DNA from: DATGLG01 sp035294245
Lineage (GTDB): Bacteria > Pseudomonadota > Alphaproteobacteria > JACZXZ01
Reading direction: 5' to 3'
Length of the DNA: 51,514 nt
NCBI GenBank assembly: GCA_035294245.1
Contig: DATGLG010000028.1
Location: forward strand, 1-51,514
The translations under genes and the position numbers were made by a program. The notes under the pieces are model-generated. The model was not told the origin of the DNA, did not search any database, and saw only the letters and a program-made list of their open reading frames with translations. Below, one piece after another: positions 50,333-51,514 of this stretch. Position 1 is the first letter of the stretch, and every line of letters begins with the position of its first letter.

Positions 50333-51172
50333 TCAGCGCTCCATGAAGCCGGCGAGAGGTCGCCCCGGCGCTAATACGGGGTCAAGATCGAAGGACTTGG
50401 CCAGCCATGTCGCCAATTGTCCGCAATCTACGAGGCGGAAATCCGCGCCGCCGTGGGCGCCACTTCCGATCGCGACAGTCACGCCGTCAAACCGGCGGAC
50501 AGCAGCGAAGGCATCGGGACAGAGCCGGCTGTCGCCAACAAGAACGGGGCGACGGCCCCAAAAGCTTGGCTCGCGCAGGATCTCCGGGATGAAGACGCCC
50601 TTTGTCGCATTGCGCGGATGCAGCTCCAAATTCGCCGCGTGGTACCTCACGACGAGTCTGCCGTCCGACATTTGCGCGGCCTCCGCCATGACGGCAGCAC
50701 AAGCCTGCCGGCTCTGAGGAGCGGCTTCGAAATTGAGGGCAATGGCGAGCTTCCCGTCCTCGAGCACGACGCCGGGCGTGGCGGCGGCAAAGGACGCGAG
50801 CAGGCGGCGCGCCGGCTCGATTGCCGGGTCGGGCGCCGAGCGAATGACCGCGCCTGTCGCGGTGTGGCGCTCGAGCCCGTATGTCCCAGCGACAGATCCG
50901 GAGAAAGCACCAAGCGCTTGCACGAGCTCGGCCAAGGGCTTTCCGCTGATCACGGCGGCGGCTCCCGATAGCGACGTCGCGGCATGCCGCAACAGCGTCT
51001 TCAGAAGGGCGCCGCATGATCGGGAGGAGAAGAGGGACTCCCAGATCGGGCCGTCGACGTCGAGGATGAGGGCGTCCTCCGGCTCGAGGAGTGGGGGATT
51101 GGCGAGCGTGGAGGTTCGCGAGAGACGGGTCTCGCTCCCCAAAGGTCCGGGATAGGCGCGTTCTGGGTTCAT
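50333..51172 (-). CDS. otsB: divergent trehalose-6-phosphate phosphatase (OtsB-like HAD protein)
   Basis: The 279-residue HAD-fold protein has OtsB segments: ALILDVDGPIWE (motif I, Asp38 and Asp40), AAVISGKPLAELVQAL, GTYGLERHT, NATKGVF (motif III Lys) and PVLVGDSRLCPDAF (motif IV). Standard OtsB has DxDGT and GDDxTDEDAF, so Thr is Pro, the second Asp is Ser and the Glu region is changed. It may have altered activity or substrate. No otsA is adjacent. Start ATG 51172. Confidence 0.72.
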   Translation of the reverse strand: MNPERAYPGPLGSETRLSRTSTLANPPLLEPEDALILDVDGPIWESLFSSRSCGALLKTLLRHAATSLSGAAAVISGKPLAELVQALGAFSGSVAGTYGLERHTATGAVIRSAPDPAIEPARRLLASFAAATPGVVLEDGKLAIALNFEAAPQSRQACAAVMAEAAQMSDGRLVVRYHAANLELHPRNATKGVFIPEILREPSFWGRRPVLVGDSRLCPDAFAAVRRFDGVTVAIGSGAHGGADFRLVDCGQLATWLAKSFDLDPVLAPGRPLAGFMER

Positions 51173-51267
51173 CCGATCCTCGATGGCTCCTGATCGATAC
51201 GGGCGGCTGCGCTTGCCTTCGCTCGGAAGCTGCGCTGTCGCGCGACCGTGTGGCTCGGCGACGATGG

Positions 51268-51514
51268 CTAGGCTACCGCTTGATTCTGCTTCGCCGGCTT
51301 CTTGCGCCGCGTGGGCGGCGCCTTGGTCTGTTTTGCCGGTTTCGAGCGTGGCGGCGCCGATTGGGATGCGAGCGCCGCCTGGGCGGCGGCGAGTTTGGCG
51401 ATGGGGACGCGGAAGGGGGAGCAGGAGACGTAGTCGAGGCCGGCCTGGGCGCAGAGGAGGATGGATTGGGGGTCGCCGCCGTGCTCGCCGCAGATGCCGC
51501 ATTTGAGGGCGGGG
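51268..51514 (-). CDS. ppdK: pyruvate, phosphate dikinase, C-terminal end (partial)
   Basis: The last 81 codons of a gene entering from the right edge. CGICGEHGGDP and LDYVSCSPFRVPIAKLAAAQ are the C-terminal active-site signature of pyruvate phosphate dikinase, with the catalytic Cys of GICGEHGGD. After the conserved part comes an extra tail of about 35 residues, rich in Lys, Pro, Ala and Gln (RSKPAKQTKAPPTRRKKPAK), unusual for the family core. Stop TAG at 51268-51270. Confidence 0.92.
   Translation of the reverse strand, partial: PALKCGICGEHGGDPQSILLCAQAGLDYVSCSPFRVPIAKLAAAQAALASQSAPPRSKPAKQTKAPPTRRKKPAKQNQAVA

Noticed and set aside
1..51514. tRNA, rRNA, CRISPR arrays, known riboswitches and replication origins
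   Set aside because: None could be recognised on reading both strands; subtle structured RNAs cannot be excluded without covariance-model searches.

Overview
The window is about 51.5 kb of GC-rich, densely coding chromosome. It most likely comes from an alphaproteobacterium of the Hyphomicrobiales or Rhodospirillales type. The gene content supports this: a SoxBDAG sarcosine oxidase, GlxA/GbdR-type AraC regulators, non-pyrrolysine MttB, an ImuB remnant and pyruvate phosphate dikinase. The species cannot be named from the sequence. I see no tRNA, rRNA or CRISPR array.

Layout. 1-2.6 kb: the 3' end of an IS630-type transposase, then an SmtB-like repressor and CDF metal exporter behind a clear 11-2-11 operator, then a CAP-domain secreted protein and a cupin. 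2.7-6.3 kb: an acyl-CoA synthetase, a LigB-LigA fused extradiol dioxygenase and a convergent SDR. 6.5-34.7 kb: a large N-methyl/one-carbon catabolic island (below). 34.9-39.1 kb (minus): a UbiD-family decarboxylase with a NitT/TauT-type ABC importer. 39.1-41.2 kb: sparse region with small unknown genes. 41.2-45.7 kb: an amino-acid-type ABC importer followed by a second UbiD-family enzyme. 45.8-46 kb: a frameshifted 3' fragment of imuB. 46-47.5 kb: a zinc alcohol dehydrogenase and a small coiled-coil exported protein. 47.7-51.5 kb (minus): FkbM methyltransferase, polysaccharide flippase, a divergent trehalose-phosphatase and the 3' end of ppdK.

The 6.5-34.7 kb island is the most interesting part. 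It contains three ways of removing N-methyl groups: (1) a dimethylglycine dehydrogenase-like flavoprotein with a folate domain; (2) heterotetrameric sarcosine oxidase soxBDAG; (3) a complete corrinoid route of the kind best known from anaerobes, with MttB-family methyltransferase, corrinoid protein, methyl-corrinoid:tetrahydrofolate methyltransferase, a RACE-type ferredoxin/ASKHA activator, a MetV-like Cys-rich protein, MetF and a DUF1638 protein. A DgcA/StcD-like flavin demethylase follows. A peptide-type ABC importer is cotranscribed with an M24-fold protein that keeps, in exact register, the metal ligands and catalytic Asp I recall for the DMSP lyase DddP.

An ungapped 38-bp motif (27/38 and 24/38 identities to the copy before the ABC importer) also occurs before soxB and before the corrinoid operon. 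This suggests that one GlxA/GbdR-like regulator, encoded between soxB and the corrinoid genes, switches on uptake, oxidative demethylation and corrinoid demethylation together. The natural substrate (a betaine, DMSP-like or other methylated compound) is inference; the gene identities are much firmer.
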